From contig JANJXV010000037.1 in assembly GCA_024803745.1 (NCBI GenBank), positions 7,217,501 to 7,281,500 of the forward strand: a stretch of DNA of 64,000 bases. Direction: 5' to 3'. The notes under the pieces are model-generated. The model was not told the origin of the DNA, did not search any database, and saw only the letters and a program-made list of their open reading frames with translations. Source of the DNA: Megascapheus bottae. Lineage: Eukaryota > Chordata > Mammalia > Rodentia > Geomyidae. A program made the position numbers and the translations under genes. This document shows, piece after piece, positions 35,727 through 46,748 of the stretch (positions within the stretch are counted from its first letter, which is position 1; every line of letters begins with the position of its first letter).

Positions 35727-35910
35727 GTTTTTTTCCCCCAGTTCTCAGGCTTGAACTCAGACCCTGTCCTTGGGCTCAAGGCTAGTGCTCTACCACTTGA
35801 GCCACAGCAACACTTCTAGCTTTTTCTGTGTATGTGATACTGAGGAATCGAACCCAGGGCTTCATGTATGCTAGTCAAGCACTCTACCCCTAGGCAACAT
35901 TCCTGGCCCA
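35727..35910 (-). mobile_element. IDL-Geo dimeric SINE
   Basis: Complement form: CTCTACCACTTGAGCCACAG (Geo A-box region), GGAATCGAACCCAGGGCTTC (ID B box), CCTAGGCAACATTCCTGGCCC (5' end). TCTCCAGTTTT / TCTCCAGGTTTT at 35712-35722 and 35911-35922 look like target duplications. Confidence 0.9.
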
Positions 35911-35993
35911 TCTCCAGGTTTTATTACTTATTAGTATATTTTCTCTTATTTTCTTAGGAGTGCTATTTCTATCGCAAGGGATTTATACATACT

Positions 35994-35996
<3 letters not shown>

Positions 35997-36042
<46 letters not shown>
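35997..36042. repeat. (CA)n microsatellite
   Basis: About 22 CA units. Confidence 0.97.
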
Positions 36043-36045
<3 letters not shown>

Positions 36046-36565
36046 AAAGAGTCTCCTTCCAGATATTATTTGGTATTCTGGTTTGGTATTCTCCAGGTTC
36101 TAAAATAATGACTGTACTAATTCACAAGGATTTGCATGCATACAATTTTAGCTTTAATTTTAATGCCAAGAATAAGAAAGCCATTTCCTAATGTTCTTCT
36201 GCCTTCAAAAGGATACAAATCACTTGCCACGTCACTTTTTATGCCACAGTTTACCTATCTACAAACTGTCAATTCCCCTGTCTTATAAACTGTAAGTTTC
36301 TATATATAGAATAAGTATTTGTTTAAGTGTATGATGTGGCTATATAGTTAACCTGAATTAATTGGAATTTTAGTATCAGTTATTTTAATCCTGGATCTAT
36401 CATTTATTACTCACCATTGTGTTTCTTAAGCAAGTTACTTAATTTCTTTTTCTTAGTTTTCTCATCTCTAATATGGATGACAAAAGCACATAACTCAGGT
36501 GAGGATCAGATAAGATGTTGTTACATGGAAATAGCACATGTGTGATTATAACTATTCCTGTTTTT

Positions 36566-36764
36566 TTTTTTTTTTTTTTTGCCAGTCCTGGGCTTGAGCT
36601 CAGGGCCTGAGCACTGTCCTTGGTCTTTCTCATGGCTAGAGCTCTACCACTTGAGCCTCAGCACCATTTCCAGCGTTTTTCTATGTATGTGGTACTGAGG
36701 AATCGAACCCGGGTCTTCATGCATGCTAGGCAAGCACGCTACCACTAGGCCAAACTCCCGGCCC
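36566..36764 (-). mobile_element. Young IDL-Geo dimeric SINE
   Basis: One of the least-diverged copies: GGAATCGAACCCGGGTCTTC and CAAGCACGCTACCACTAGGC keep the tRNA-like CpGs. Target duplications CTATTCCTGTTTTT at 36552-36565 and 36765-36778 are identical and the T-run (A tail) is long. Confidence 0.95.
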
Positions 36765-36869
36765 CTATTCCTGTTTTTGATTAGTAAGTAGTAAAGTTGG
36801 AAGTTGTTGGCTTTGTACTAGAAGAGATGTAGGAATGTGTCTCTGTCATTTAATCAAAATACCAGAGCT

Positions 36870-37080
36870 AGACATGATAAGAGTCTGCCTGTAATCCCAG
36901 CTATGTTAGAGACGAGGCAGGAGGATTATGGTCTGAGGCTAGCATGGACAAACTTAGTGCAAGACCCTGTCTGAAAAGCAAACTAAAAGCAAAAGGGAGG
37001 AAGACAAGACTCAAATAGTAAATGATTTGCCAAACAAAATTGTAGCCCTAAATTCAATCTTTAGTAACACCAATTTTTTA
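36870..37080 (+). mobile_element. Old B1-ID dimeric SINE
   Basis: CTGCCTGTAATCCCAGCTAT, GACGAGGCAGGAGGATTATG and GCAAGACCCTGTCTGAAAAG (B1-like), then TTCAATCTTTAGTAACACC (ID-like end). Confidence 0.7.
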
Positions 37081-37085
37081 AATGG

Positions 37086-37175
37086 ACAGCTAGAACCAGA
37101 CATGGCAGTACATGTCTGGTAGTTCATTGTGAATTGAGGCCAGACTGAGCTACAAAGCAAGGCTTTTTCTCAAAA
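37086..37175 (+). mobile_element. B1-like SINE fragment
   Basis: ACCAGACATGGCAGTACATG and GAGGCCAGACTGAGCTACAA, TTTTTCTCAAAATTA: a shortened 7SL-derived monomer. Confidence 0.6.
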
Positions 37176-37656
37176 TTAACAGAATAACTCCAATCATATT
37201 TGCAAAGTCAGTGTTTTTCAACATATGGTCTCCAAAGTCCTAAATCTTTCAGGAGTGTGTTCAAAGAATTTCAGTGATCACAGGATGGTAGCCAGAATGG
37301 TAAAAGCATTGTGGGTTTCAAGGTCTGCATATAAATCAGGGTTGCTTTTACTGCAGAAGATTTTAATTGGTGGATTCCTTCTTCTGTAATCCATAACCAG
37401 ACCCCATTTTCCAGGCTGATATAGAAGACAGTTACCAGGTTCTCACAATATGTGCCATACCAAATCTGTTTCAACACTGCAACCCTGCCATTGTGACATG
37501 GACAATACTTAAGCAAGTGCATGTGTTTTATTCCAATATAATTTTATAAAACTTGGCTGTAGTTTGCCAACCCCTGGACAAGAGGATAGTAAGACAAAGA
37601 AGAATTATGTGACAAGGCTAGAAGGTAGCTGGGCAGGTGGCATCTTGAGGAGGCTG

Positions 37657-37818
37657 GTACAAAGCACTGTCCTTGGGCTTTCTCAGGGCTAGAGCTCTAC
37701 CACTTGAGCCACAGCACCATTTCTGTCTTTTTCTATGTATGTGGTACCAAGGAATCAAACTCGGGTCTCCATGCCTGCTAGGCAACCACTCTAGCACTAG
37801 GCCAAACTCCCAGCTCCA
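37657..37818 (-). mobile_element. IDL-Geo SINE, missing its 3' end
   Basis: Complement form from AAGCACTGTCCTTGGGC to CTAGGCCAAACTCCCAGCTCC. The last third of the Geo monomer (CCCAGGACTGGC and tail) is absent. Confidence 0.88.
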
Positions 37819-38299
37819 AAGTTTGGATTTTTGTCCTAAGAGCTGGGGAGAAGTCTTGGGAACATTTTTTGAGAGGGCAATGACCTGATATAGAGGGGCT
37901 CAGGCTACAAGAGATCATCCCACAGCCATGCAAACCTCAGGTTCTGTGTGTCCCTTCCTCTATGGAGTCTCCTTCTATGGAAATTCAAAACAAGCTCCAG
38001 ACTGCCAATGGCACCATCATGGAATGACTGGTGTGTAGACCTCAAGTAGCTTCACAAGGTAGCATTTGTTAACTGTGGTGAACTTGCTGTGGCTGTGGCT
38101 CTATTCCATACCCTGACAGGATTAGAAATCCCAAGTCTCAGTCCCCACCATGCCAGACTTCTTACCTCACCAAGCGCGGGTGACTGAAAGCCCGAGTTGG
38201 TCAATTTCCACGTAAAGCATAATTGCCACATGGAGACCAGCCATTACTGCTAGCCATAACAGCAGTCACCATGATTAGTTATGGTTACCAATGACATTA

Positions 38300-38510
38300 T
38301 ACCGAGCACCATACAAAGTGTTTTTATATGATCACCTCATTTAATCCTCACAATAAGTCTATTGATTAGGCACTGTGGATGGCCTTCTTCACAGCTTAAG
38401 CTAGAGGTTATGCAATGTGTCAGATTTAAAAAGCTAGTCAGTAGTAGAGGTGAGAGTTGATCCTACACTGACTGAATCAGAGCCCGGCAATAATGCACTG
38501 TAGCATGATG
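38300..38510 (-). mobile_element. MIR SINE
   Basis: ATCACCTCATTTAATCCTCAC, CTATTGATTAGGCACTG, AAAAGCTAGTCAGTAGTAGAGG and CTGAATCAGAGCCCGG follow nearly the whole MIR consensus in complement form. Confidence 0.8.
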
Positions 38511-39685
38511 TCTCACAGAAGGCAAAACAGGTTCAAGAGGTTGTTCAAGACATTGCAGGGAACAAGAAACCAGGTGAATCCATTTCGAATGTTATCAGGA
38601 CTGCCAGATGTTCAGCTCCTAAAGTCCTTTGGTTATAACAGTAACCGCCTCTACACAGCCCACTGTCACAGCCTTCCTGCTCAGAGAACACCCCCAAATC
38701 CTGTCATCTTCTGGCTGGTGCTGCAAAAGGCACTGCCCATGTTTGCTTTGCCAAGTCTCTTTTCCCTCTGCTCATTTCTTTATTTTGCTAGTCTGCCCAT
38801 GAAGATTTCATATATTTTATGTGAACTTCATAAACGCTGAGGATAATTTTCTCCATCTAACCCGACTGTCAGGCCAATATGGCAGTCACTCCCACATACC
38901 AAGTCTGCAGGGTGCTTCTGAATATTTATTCATGTCTCCACTGTAAAATAGTAAGCCATATTTGGAATGAAATGGCCAGGAAGAACACAGTCACACAACA
39001 TCATGAAAATTCCACCTTCTTCCGTGCAGAGTCAGAAGGGGTTCTTCTTCAAGGATCAAAAATTCAACTTGCTAAAGCGTGGGAGGTTGAGGGTGTTGCT
39101 TTATGTATTTTCTGGAGGAAGCAGAACAAAGGCAAAGATCTGCTTTCATGAACAAGACTAAGCCCAAAGGATATACAGATTATATTCTGATGAGCAAAGC
39201 CCCTATCCTCTAACATGGGTGCTCTTCCCATGACATAAGCAAAGTCATGTGGACCTAGGTTAGTGTGGATGACCCTTCACCAGGAGACTGGCTGAGAGGT
39301 GGCACTATTTCACCAGAACCTCAAGGTCAGCACCAGATGAACAGCTGTTTCATACACCAAGAAAATGTGGGTGTCTCAGAATGACTAATCTGAACCTGTA
39401 CGGCAGGAGTTTACCCACCATAGAGTTCTAATAAAAACAGTTTCACAGTGATGGTATGAAGAACAGGTGAATTCCCACGTGGGAGTTTAGAATTAGCCAA
39501 ATTATCCTTAACAACCAAGTCCTGTAAAGTTGGCTCTCCTTTGGCCTTTGATTACTCTTCATCATAAGCTATAACAACTCTAATTTCTGAACTTGTTTTG
39601 TAAAAGCAAATATGAGTAGCATAACTCTGGTATTATCTTGGCTGGCTGGCATAAATGTATGGGTCCAAAGAAAACAAAAAGGATC
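38511..39685. other. Non-coding stretch, nothing recognised
   Basis: Unique-looking sequence. The open frame at 38493-38840 (115 codons) resembles no protein I know. Confidence 0.45.
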
Positions 39686-40333
39686 TGTTGTGTTTTAATG
39701 TTGTCTTTATTATTATAGCTAACTAATTGATATGACATAAAACTTACTATTTCAAAAAGTACCATCCAGGGGGGTTTTAGTACATTCTTAATTTTGTACA
39801 ACTAGCCCCATTATTTCATTCCAGAGTGTAATAATAATAGTCACTCCCATTACCCTTCTTCCTCATCTGCCCTTGACCACATTTATCCATTTTCTGTCTC
39901 TATGGATTTACCTACTCTATACATTTCAAACACAAACTCATGAAATATGTGGCCTTGCCTAATATCACTTAATAAAGGCTTATGTATTCGGAAGGACGCA
40001 GTAATCAGCACTCCATTTCTTTCTGTAGCTAAAGAACATTCCATTGTGCAGAACTACCACAGTTGTTTACTCATTCAACACCTGAAAGACAACTTTTTGA
40101 CTATGTGTAATGGGGAAGGATATTCATGTACAAGACTTTGAATTGAAATGTATACTTTCTCCTAGGGAAGATTCCTAGGATTTGAACTGGTTGCTCTTGT
40201 GATAACTATGTTTAATGTTTTAGAGGAAACAGCTAAACTTTTTCTCATAGGGTTGAAGCATTTTAGAATCCTATCAGCACTATGTGGGAGTTCTCTATCT
40301 TCACCAACATTATTTTCCAGTTTATAAAAAATA

Positions 40334-40570
40334 CATAGCTGGGTGTGTGTGGCTCATGCCTATAATCCTATATGCGGGAGGCTGAGATCTGAGGATCATA
40401 GTTCAAAACCAGCCCAGGCAGTAAAGTCCCTGTGTGACTCTTCTCACCAAATGGCCACCAGAATACTGGAAGTAGAGCTAGGGCTCAAAGTGGTAGAACA
40501 CTAGCCTTGAGCAAAAGAGCGCCAGGACAGTGCCCAGGCTCTGAATTCAAGTCCCACAATAACAAAAAAA
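40334..40570 (+). mobile_element. B1-Geo dimeric SINE inside the old L1
   Basis: GTGGCTCATGCCTATAATCC, GAGGCTGAGATCTGAGGATC (B1) and GCTCAAAGTGGTAGAACACT through GAATTCAAGTCCCACAATAAC (Geo). Confidence 0.92.
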
Positions 40571-40573
40571 GAT

Positions 40574-40577
40574 TAGG

Positions 40578-40621
<44 letters not shown>

Positions 40622-40622
40622 G
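40574..40622. repeat. (GATA)n microsatellite
   Basis: About 11 GATA units growing from the SINE's A tail. Confidence 0.97.
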
Positions 40623-40789
40623 CGAGCAAATATCTTGATATCTCATTGCTTGTTTGCATTTTCCAAAATAATTAGGTTGAACATATTTCTTGTGTGCACT
40701 GGTTATTTGTATGATGTCTTCAGAGAACTTGATGCAAATCATTTGCCTTTAGTTTTTTGTTTTGTTTTGTTTTTTAGTTAAAAGGGGAT

Positions 40790-41004
40790 TTATTTTATTT
40801 TGTCTTATTTTTGCCAGTCCTGGGCTTGAGCTCAGGGCCTATGCACTGTTCTTGGATTTTCTCAAGGATTGAGCTCTACCACTTGAGCCTCAGCTTCACT
40901 TCCAGCCGTTTTTTTTTTTTCTATATATGTAGTACCGAGGAATTGAACCCAAATCTTTGTGTATGCTAGGCAAGCACTCTACCACTAGGCCAAAGTCCCA
41001 GCCC
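40790..41004 (-). mobile_element. IDL-Geo dimeric SINE inside the old L1
   Basis: Complement form: TTGCCAGTCCTGGGCTTGAG, CTCTACCACTTGAGCCTCAG, GGAATTGAACCCAAATC, CTACCACTAGGCCAAAGTCC. Confidence 0.93.
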
Positions 41005-41310
41005 TATTACTATTTTTTAATAATATCTGTTCTTTACGTGTTTGGATCTCAATCTTTACCAGATACATGCTGTGCAAATATGTCTTCCATTCTGTGGGTC
41101 AACGTTTCATTTTCTTCATAACATCCTTTGGGTTAGGAAAAATTTTAATTTTGATGAAGTTCAACTTGATTTTCTCTTTTTTTTATTTGTTCGTATCTAT
41201 TGAACCCTTGTGTGATACAAGGTCATGGAGGTTTATACATATTTTCATCTAAAAGTCTTATGGTTTCAGGTTTTATAGTTTAGTCTATCACCTATTTTGA
41301 GTTATTTTTT

Positions 41311-41541
41311 TAACAGTCATGAGGCTGGACACTGGGCACTGTCCTTGAACTCTCTGAGCTCTTTTTGTTCAAGGCTAGCCACTCTACCACTTTGAGCCAC
41401 AGCCCCACTTCCAGTTTCTGATGGATCATTGGGGGTAGGAATCTTATGGACTTCTCTACTATGGCTGACTTTGAACCAAAATCCTCAATCTCAGCCTCCT
41501 CAGTAGCTAAGATTATAGGTGTGAGTCACAAATGCCCAGCT
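41311..41541 (-). mobile_element. B1-Geo dimeric SINE inside the old L1
   Basis: Complement form: CTCTACCACTTTGAGCCACAG (Geo), GATCATTGGGGGTAGGAATC (linker), CTCAGCCTCCTCAGTAGC and AGATTATAGGTGTGAGTCAC (B1). Confidence 0.9.
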
Positions 41542-41825
41542 TTTGAGTTTTTTATGTTCGTTCATGTGTGGTTATGAAATGGACTGAGAATCAATTTTTG
41601 AAAAAGTTGAATGTTATTGGCACTTTGTCTAAAAAAATAAGTCAGTTGAATCAAGACATGGGTTTGTGATTCTCAAGTCTGCTCCATCGTTTTAGTACGA
41701 ATCCTTATGACAGTATCACCCTATCTCAATTACTCTAGCTTTCTAGTAAGTTTTGAAGTTGATGAGTGTTGAGTTCTCCAACTTTGCTCCTTTTAAATGA
41801 TCATTTTGCTGTGTTGAGTAATAGT

Positions 41826-42118
41826 TCTTGTGCTAGTCAGACTTTTCGTCATGGAGACAAATACACAAACAGCACAATTGAAAGGAGGAGAGATTTATTT
41901 TGACTCACAGTTTCAATAATCAGTACACCAGGGTGGGGAAGATGTGACAGAACAAAGCCACTCACAATAAAGCAGACGGGAAGCGCTAGAAAGGGGCCCC
42001 AGATAAGATACCTACAAAGACCCACTACAGTGACCTACCTCCTTCACTCCGGCCCTGTCTCCTGAAGTTTCAAATAACACCACCAGCCGGTGCTACACAA
42101 CATTTTTATAAACCATTA
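41826..42118 (-). mobile_element. Rodent MaLR-type solo LTR (probable)
   Basis: The complement of this stretch ends in AACTGTGAGTCAAAATAAATC then TCTCCTCCTTTCAATTG, the typical 3' part of rodent MaLR LTRs (AATAAA signal followed by a short R/U5-like tail). Its other end has CTTCAGGAGACAGGGCC. No internal retroviral genes. The exact subfamily is not named. Confidence 0.62.
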
Positions 42119-42720
42119 AGTTAAAAATGAAGCTACAATTCTGTAAGAAAAAAAGATGCCATGAAGTTACTGTGGCTTGTGTTTGATACCTAACTGTTGT
42201 TTTTGAACTATGTCTATTGTGTGAAATAGATCGATTTCATCTCTATACTAACTCTGAATGTTAACAATTGTTTCTCCTCCAGAATGGCTAGAACAAATAA
42301 GGACAGAAAAACATGACACTGTGTTAAATAATTTGGTGACACCACTAGCAAGTAGCCTACGTGGTTTGGTTCCCTGACCATGTCCTTAGCTATTATGCAA
42401 TGTTGTCTCTCAGATAAAGACCCTTGGACTGTCTTTAGTGTTAGATTCAAGAAGTTTACCATGGGTCCTAGATTTCTCTGCTTAAACAAATTCCCAGATG
42501 ATTTGATTGTCAGCTCAGATAGGAATCCATGCAAGGCTCAGTAAAATATCCCTGAAGGTCATAGTGTTTTACTGGAGCATCTGTTAAAGCATTATCAGAG
42601 CCAAAAATACCTTAGGGAGATGTCATGCTTAGGAAGAAAAGCCAGGGAGAATAGGAGATAAGTGGGTACTAGTAGAGATGGGAGTAGAAATACCAAAGAT
42701 ATTAATATACTACAAAGAAG
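42119..42720. other. Non-coding stretch, nothing recognised
   Basis: No gene or assigned repeat. The 106-codon open frame at 42214-42534 (minus) is unrecognised. Confidence 0.4.
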
Positions 42721-42724
42721 CAGG

Positions 42725-43085
42725 AGTAAACTAGGTACTGGTACCTTTACTCCTGGCTACTAATGAGGCTGAAAATTGAGAATGGAGGACTGCGGGTAGA
42801 GTGGAGCACAGTCAGAAAAGTTTGTAAGACCTCATCTCAATCTGTATTTGGGCACATACTTGCTATTCTAGCTTCATTGGAGACAGATCAGGAGAATCTC
42901 AGATATAGGTATGACTGGGCAGAAAAGTCCAGTCTCAAAGAAGTGGATCAGATCCTAGGTTTATTCCTATATAGGAAGCAAGACTGTCTTCATATATAGG
43001 AAGCAAGACTGCATAGGGACCTGGGAATGTAACTTAGTGATATAGCACCCGTCACATGAGGCGCAATGCAGGGACTTGGGGGGTG
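42725..43085 (+). mobile_element. Composite of old B1/ID SINE remnants
   Basis: GGTACCTTTACTCCTGGCTAC, GAGGCTGAAAATTGAG and TAAGACCTCATCTCAATCTG (B1-like) recur at CTTGCTATTCTAGCTTC. An ID-like end (GTAACTTAGTGATATAGCACC) follows near 43030. A 20-base direct repeat, TATATAGGAAGCAAGACTG, occurs at 42969-42987 and 42995-43013. Confidence 0.5.
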
Positions 43086-43269
43086 GTGGCATAACTAAAT
43101 AGTGAATGTGGCTTTAGCTACTCCCTATCTTGGACCTGACTGGCCCCAGCTGTGACCCTTCCTCCACGTCCATATCATAGCTGAGGCCTAGATCACAACA
43201 TCCCATTGATAAATGAATCAATCAAAATAAAGAAGAATGAATAGTAGGAGAGACAGCTAGCATTTGTCT

Positions 43270-43510
43270 GCTTCTATCATGTGTCACACTGGTTCTACTC
43301 AGAGCTTTGCATGTGGGAACACATGTGAGGACTTGGTCCTCACAACAGTCCTTGGAGATAGTCATTATTTTCTCTCCCCACCCCCACCCCATCTTAAAGG
43401 TAAGACATCTGGGGCACACATAGGTTAAGCTTACCAACATCACATAGTGACCAAAGTGGCAGAACCAGATTCAAATTCTGGCATTCCTGCCTCATCTCTG
43501 AACTGTGTTT
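43270..43510 (-). mobile_element. MIR SINE
   Basis: GAGGACTTGGTCCTCACAAC, CAGTCCTTGGAGATAGTC, GGTTAAGCTTACCAACATCAC and AGTGGCAGAACCAGATTC, AAATTCTGG are the complement of a nearly full MIR. Confidence 0.85.
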
Positions 43511-43653
43511 GCTTCTAGAACAAAGAAAATAAGGAGTGTAAGCAGAAGTTTATGAATGCTACAATTTGGAACAACTACTTGCAGCTAATTCTCATTTGAG
43601 GAAAACAAACACTGACCTTTTTGAGCTTCCTTGTCAGTCCATCTTGTAGAAAA

Positions 43654-43730
43654 GACAAGTGGTAGAGCACTATCCTTGAGCTCAAGAGCTCAGGAACAGC
43701 ACCCAGGCTGAGTTCAAGTCCCAAGACCAA
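43654..43730 (+). mobile_element. Geo right-monomer fragment
   Basis: AAGTGGTAGAGCACTATCCT, GAGCTCAGGAACAGCACCC and GAGTTCAAGTCCCAAGACC. Confidence 0.8.
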
Positions 43731-43825
43731 GCCTGCGGCCAGTGTCTCCACTCCTGAGGACAAGACTCCACACTAGGAGTGAGTGAGTATCTTTGGGGCA
43801 TAAATATCACTTAAAATCATCATCT

Positions 43826-43914
43826 CTCTGTGGATGTAGCTCAGGGGTGGAGCATATGCTTAGCATATGCTAGGTCCTAGGTTCAACTCCCAACACCACA
43901 AGGAAAAAAAAAAA
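43826..43914 (+). mobile_element. Monomeric ID SINE (tRNA-Ala derived)
   Basis: TGTGGATGTAGCTCAGGGGTG (A box) and AGGTTCAACTCCCAACACCAC (B box) with a clean A tail, as in rodent ID/BC1. CATCATCT stands at both ends as a short target duplication. Not a functional tRNA: no cloverleaf anticodon arm. Confidence 0.87.
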
Positions 43915-45170
43915 ACCATCATCTAAAGAAGGAAGTGTCCAGAAGTTTCCTTGCAGAGGATAATAAGAAAAGTCTACATGACTTTGTCGGGAACTTTGGA
44001 GGCTGTTGTTGTCAAAGGAGATATTAAAATGTGTGACAGGTCAGAAGGATACATTTGTACATGTTAGAAAACTGAGTCATGAGGGCATTGGAATAAAGAG
44101 CGAGCAGAACACAAATTCAACAGACCAGATCAGCTTTAATGGATAGTTGATCTGAGGAGAGTCAGGAGACACAAGGCATAACTGGAGCAGGGGTGGAATG
44201 GCTTCGGTAGAGTCCTAGGTATGGGCAGAGTAGAAGGTAGTTGGGAAGTTACAAGGAGTCTCGGGATTTGCCTTGAGAGTTCCTGGTAATGGCCTGGTCC
44301 TAGTTTGGGACTCTATTGTCTATAGCCTGCTGTATTGGCCAGGTGTAGCCTGTGTGGCCAGGTGCCTGACACCTGAGGGTGGGATTTCCCATTTTTGATT
44401 GAGATTCCTGGCGGGGGAATTTCAGGAAGGGGGAGGGAGTTGCCTGGGCCATGCCATGGGAGAAACATTGGGTTATAAGAATGGAGCTCATTCCCGTCAA
44501 TACCGTTCAACATGGCTTTCTTTGTTCCTTGCTGAGTGCCGGAAATGACTCTGTAATGGACATGACCCTGTCTTACAGCGCCCCAAGAAAAGGCGTGAGA
44601 GCTAAACTCAGCAGTGAGCTGGTGTGGCTAGGCAAAGGTGAGACTCCCACAGGGCCAGGGATGTCTGGCCAGAGGACATGCATAGCTGAGGACTCGGCCT
44701 TGGTTCTGCCCTTCCTGGTCATGAGGGATCAGGCACTAGAGTCCCTGTGACATGCGCTGAGGGCCTCATGCTGGCCAGCAGTGTCCCCAGGTGTTTTCTT
44801 GGCCAGACCATCACACACTCCCACGCCAGCCCCAGATGTGGTCTCCATGTAGGAGGCCAGTGAGTGAGTCACAGGGAAGATGTCACAGAAGAGCAAGCAG
44901 TTTGACAAGTGTGTTCGAGGTAAAACTGCTTTTGATTGAGAAACTGCTTAATCTCTGGGCTACCTCAACTCTAATCCAAGTCCTAGCACCTCTAGTCCCA
45001 GCTTTGTGAGCTCATACCCATGATGTTCCCCTTGGCCTCTAGTGTTCTGTCTGTAAAAGGGGGTGATAATTGTGCCTGCCTCGGCCACATGGCAGGAGAG
45101 TTAAATGAGCACCCAAGTCAACCCCTAAACTTGCTCAAAGTAAAATTAAAAAATGTAACTAAAAGCAAAA
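43915..45170. other. Non-coding stretch, nothing recognised
   Basis: Slightly GC-richer than its surroundings (44200-45060), without a recognisable exon, repeat or RNA gene. Confidence 0.4.
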
Positions 45171-45171
45171 A

Positions 45172-45235
45172 GGGCTGGAATGTACCTCAAGTAGTACAGT
45201 GCCTGCCTAGCAAATATTAAACCCTGAGTTGAGTG
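45172..45235 (+). mobile_element. ID-like SINE fragment
   Basis: GGGCTGGAATGTACCTCAAG, TGCCTGCCTAGCAAATATT and CCTGAGTTGAG; its tail merges into the purine tract. Confidence 0.62.
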
Positions 45236-45239
45236 GTTT

Positions 45240-45390
45240 GGGGCGGGGGTAGAGAAAGAAAGAGAGAAAGAAATGAGAGAAGAAAAGGAGGGAAAGATGA
45301 GGAAGAAGGATGGAAAGGGAGGGAGGGAGAGAGGGAAGCAGGGAGGGAGGGAAGCAGGGAGGGAGGGAAGCAGGGAGGGAGGGAAGGAAT
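45240..45390. repeat. Polypurine tract (GAAA / GGGA / GCAGGGAGGGAG)
   Basis: Includes three to four imperfect copies of GAAGCAGGGAGGGAGG at about 45334-45385. It generates the false Ser/Leu/Pro and Glu/Gly/Arg open frames. Confidence 0.95.
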
Positions 45391-45429
45391 AAACAGCAAG
45401 GAAAGGGTATGGCAAGAGCAAGGAAGAAA

Positions 45430-45600
45430 GCTAGTGCTTTACATGATCTCATTTACTGATTGCATATTCCCAGCTGTTAGAAGAGGAACCTATTTAACTG
45501 ACAAGGAAATTGAGGTGCCCAGGTAAAGGTCTCCTGTCAAAACATAGGAGCATGGATTCTTCCTGTCCTCCCCCAAGCCAGTTCTCCTAACACTATTCTA
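45430..45600 (-). mobile_element. MIR SINE fragment
   Basis: GTGCTTTACATGATCTCATTT, GAGGAACCTATTTAACTGAC and AAGGAAATTGAGGTGCCCAG match the complement of MIR. Confidence 0.72.
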
Positions 45601-45639
45601 GATCTCTGTCTGGTCATCATCTCTCAGCCTCATCTATTC

Positions 45640-45885
45640 CCACCCAGCACCAGTGATAGTTCACCTTGAAAGTCTCATCCTGCCTCTGTCAGATGCCTTC
45701 CCTTGCACTTTTGTCACACCCTGCGAGTGTCTTTATTACTGTTTATCATGGATCTGTTTCTGTCTTGGGCCACTATGATCAATGAGAGCATAAACATAGG
45801 GGCATCTTCCTCACCTCCATCTCCAGTGCCTTGCATAGAGGCAGACAACAGAATCCCATTAAAATATGTGGACTGCTAAGAAACA
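45640..45885 (+). mobile_element. L2 LINE 3' end
   Basis: GTTCACCTTGAAAGTCTCATC, AGATGCCTTCCC, TTTATTACTGTTTATCATGG, CATCTCCAGTGCCTTGCATAG and CCCATTAAAATATGTGG follow the L2 3' end (CTTCCCTGACC..., CCCAGTGCCTAGCACAG..., AATAAATGT). Confidence 0.72.
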
Positions 45886-45917
45886 CTTGGCAGCTGGAGG
45901 TAATGAAAGGAACGTGA

Positions 45918-46120
45918 TTAAATTGCGGTCATCCCACCATGGGTTTTGTATGTGGATTTAACTAATCACAGATTGAAAATACTCAAAAGAAATACATCTA
46001 TATCAATCATGTAAAAGACACTTCAATTTCTGCCATTATTGCCTAAACAGTATAATACAATAGCATTTGCATAACATTTTCATTGAATTAGCTCATATAA
46101 ATAATATAAACATATACAGG
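45918..46120 (+). mobile_element. Tigger/MER2-like DNA transposon fragment
   Basis: TGTGGATTTAACTAATCACAG, ATTGAAAATACTCAAAAG, GCATTTGCATAACATTTTCA and TAATATAAACATATACAGG follow the mammalian Tigger/MER2 pattern (GCGGATTCAACCAACCGCGG..., TTTACATTGTATTAGG). Non-coding remnant. Confidence 0.65.
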
Positions 46121-46456
46121 ACAAATGGATGCACATCCTTCTGTACTTATCTGTCAGACACAATGTCTCATTTTACAGAAGGAACTTCAGCATCTTTAAA
46201 TTTGGTATCATTGGGGAACAGCTGTACCTTTTGTATATGTATCATTGCGGATGCATTGACATCACTAAGGAAGAGAAGGTCCAGAGACCTAAGCACAGAA
46301 AGACCAATGATCAAAAAGAGGAAAAGCAATTCACTCAAGATCTCACCACCAAGGAACAGGAAAGGGCACAAAAATCAAAGCATCAGTCCTTAGTCTAATG
46401 CTTTATCTGTTATGTTATATACACTTGGAATATGCAGTTAAAAGAGTTTTGAATGG

Positions 46457-46484
46457 CATATGTCAACAAGTGGGTTGACATATG
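46457..46484. repeat. 11-bp perfect inverted repeat, 6-base loop
   Basis: CATATGTCAAC (46457-46467) and GTTGACATATG (46474-46484) enclose AAGTGG. Confidence 0.9.
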
Positions 46485-46705
46485 AATAGCAATAAATTCA
46501 TAAAAGGTAAATATTGATGTCTGGAGATTATCACTATCATTGTTTGAGAACTTGACTAGGAGTTAAAAAAGTTAATATGTTCATTTTTGGCTCCTTGGCA
46601 AGTCAGTTTGACTCCAAAAAAATCACTCCATGTCTCTATGCTTTTATTTCTTTTGGCTGAAACATTGGGTTGGTTAAAAAGCATGTGATCAAAAGCATGT
46701 GATCA

Positions 46706-46708
<3 letters not shown>

Positions 46709-46747
<39 letters not shown>
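46709..46747. repeat. (GT)n microsatellite
   Basis: About 19 GT units on the tail side of the adjoining minus-strand SINE. A direct repeat AGCATGTGATCAA lies just upstream at about 46680-46706. Confidence 0.97.

Positions 46748-46748
<1 letters not shown>

Larger units (their letters stand above)
39690..41825 (-). mobile_element. Ancient LINE-1 (L1M) 3' half, split by three SINEs
   Basis: The plus strand is the complement of an old mammalian L1. The 3' UTR is near 39700-39990 (GATATGACATAAAACTTAC, TTCTGTCTCTATGGATTTACC). The ORF2 C terminus continues at 39990-40333 and 40630-40745. More ORF2 follows at 41005-41310 (CATTCTGTGGGTCAACG, AATTTTGATGAAGTTCAAC) and 41542-41825 (AGTAAGTTTTGAAGTTGATG). 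Segments are collinear once the SINEs at 40334, 40790 and 41311 are removed. It is truncated by an LTR at about 41826. Stops in every frame. Confidence 0.85.

Noticed and set aside
43826..43914. Possible tRNA-Ala gene
   Set aside because: A and B boxes and an A tail fit an ID SINE; the anticodon arm does not fold and a short target duplication is present.
45146..45526. Ser/Leu/Pro-rich and Gly/Glu/Arg-rich frames
   Set aside because: They translate a polypurine tract at the end of an ID fragment.
10059..46747. The many CA, TG, TC, GATA and GGAA runs as a CRISPR-like or satellite array
   Set aside because: They are ordinary dispersed microsatellites, mostly at SINE tails, with no unique spacers or long repeat unit.
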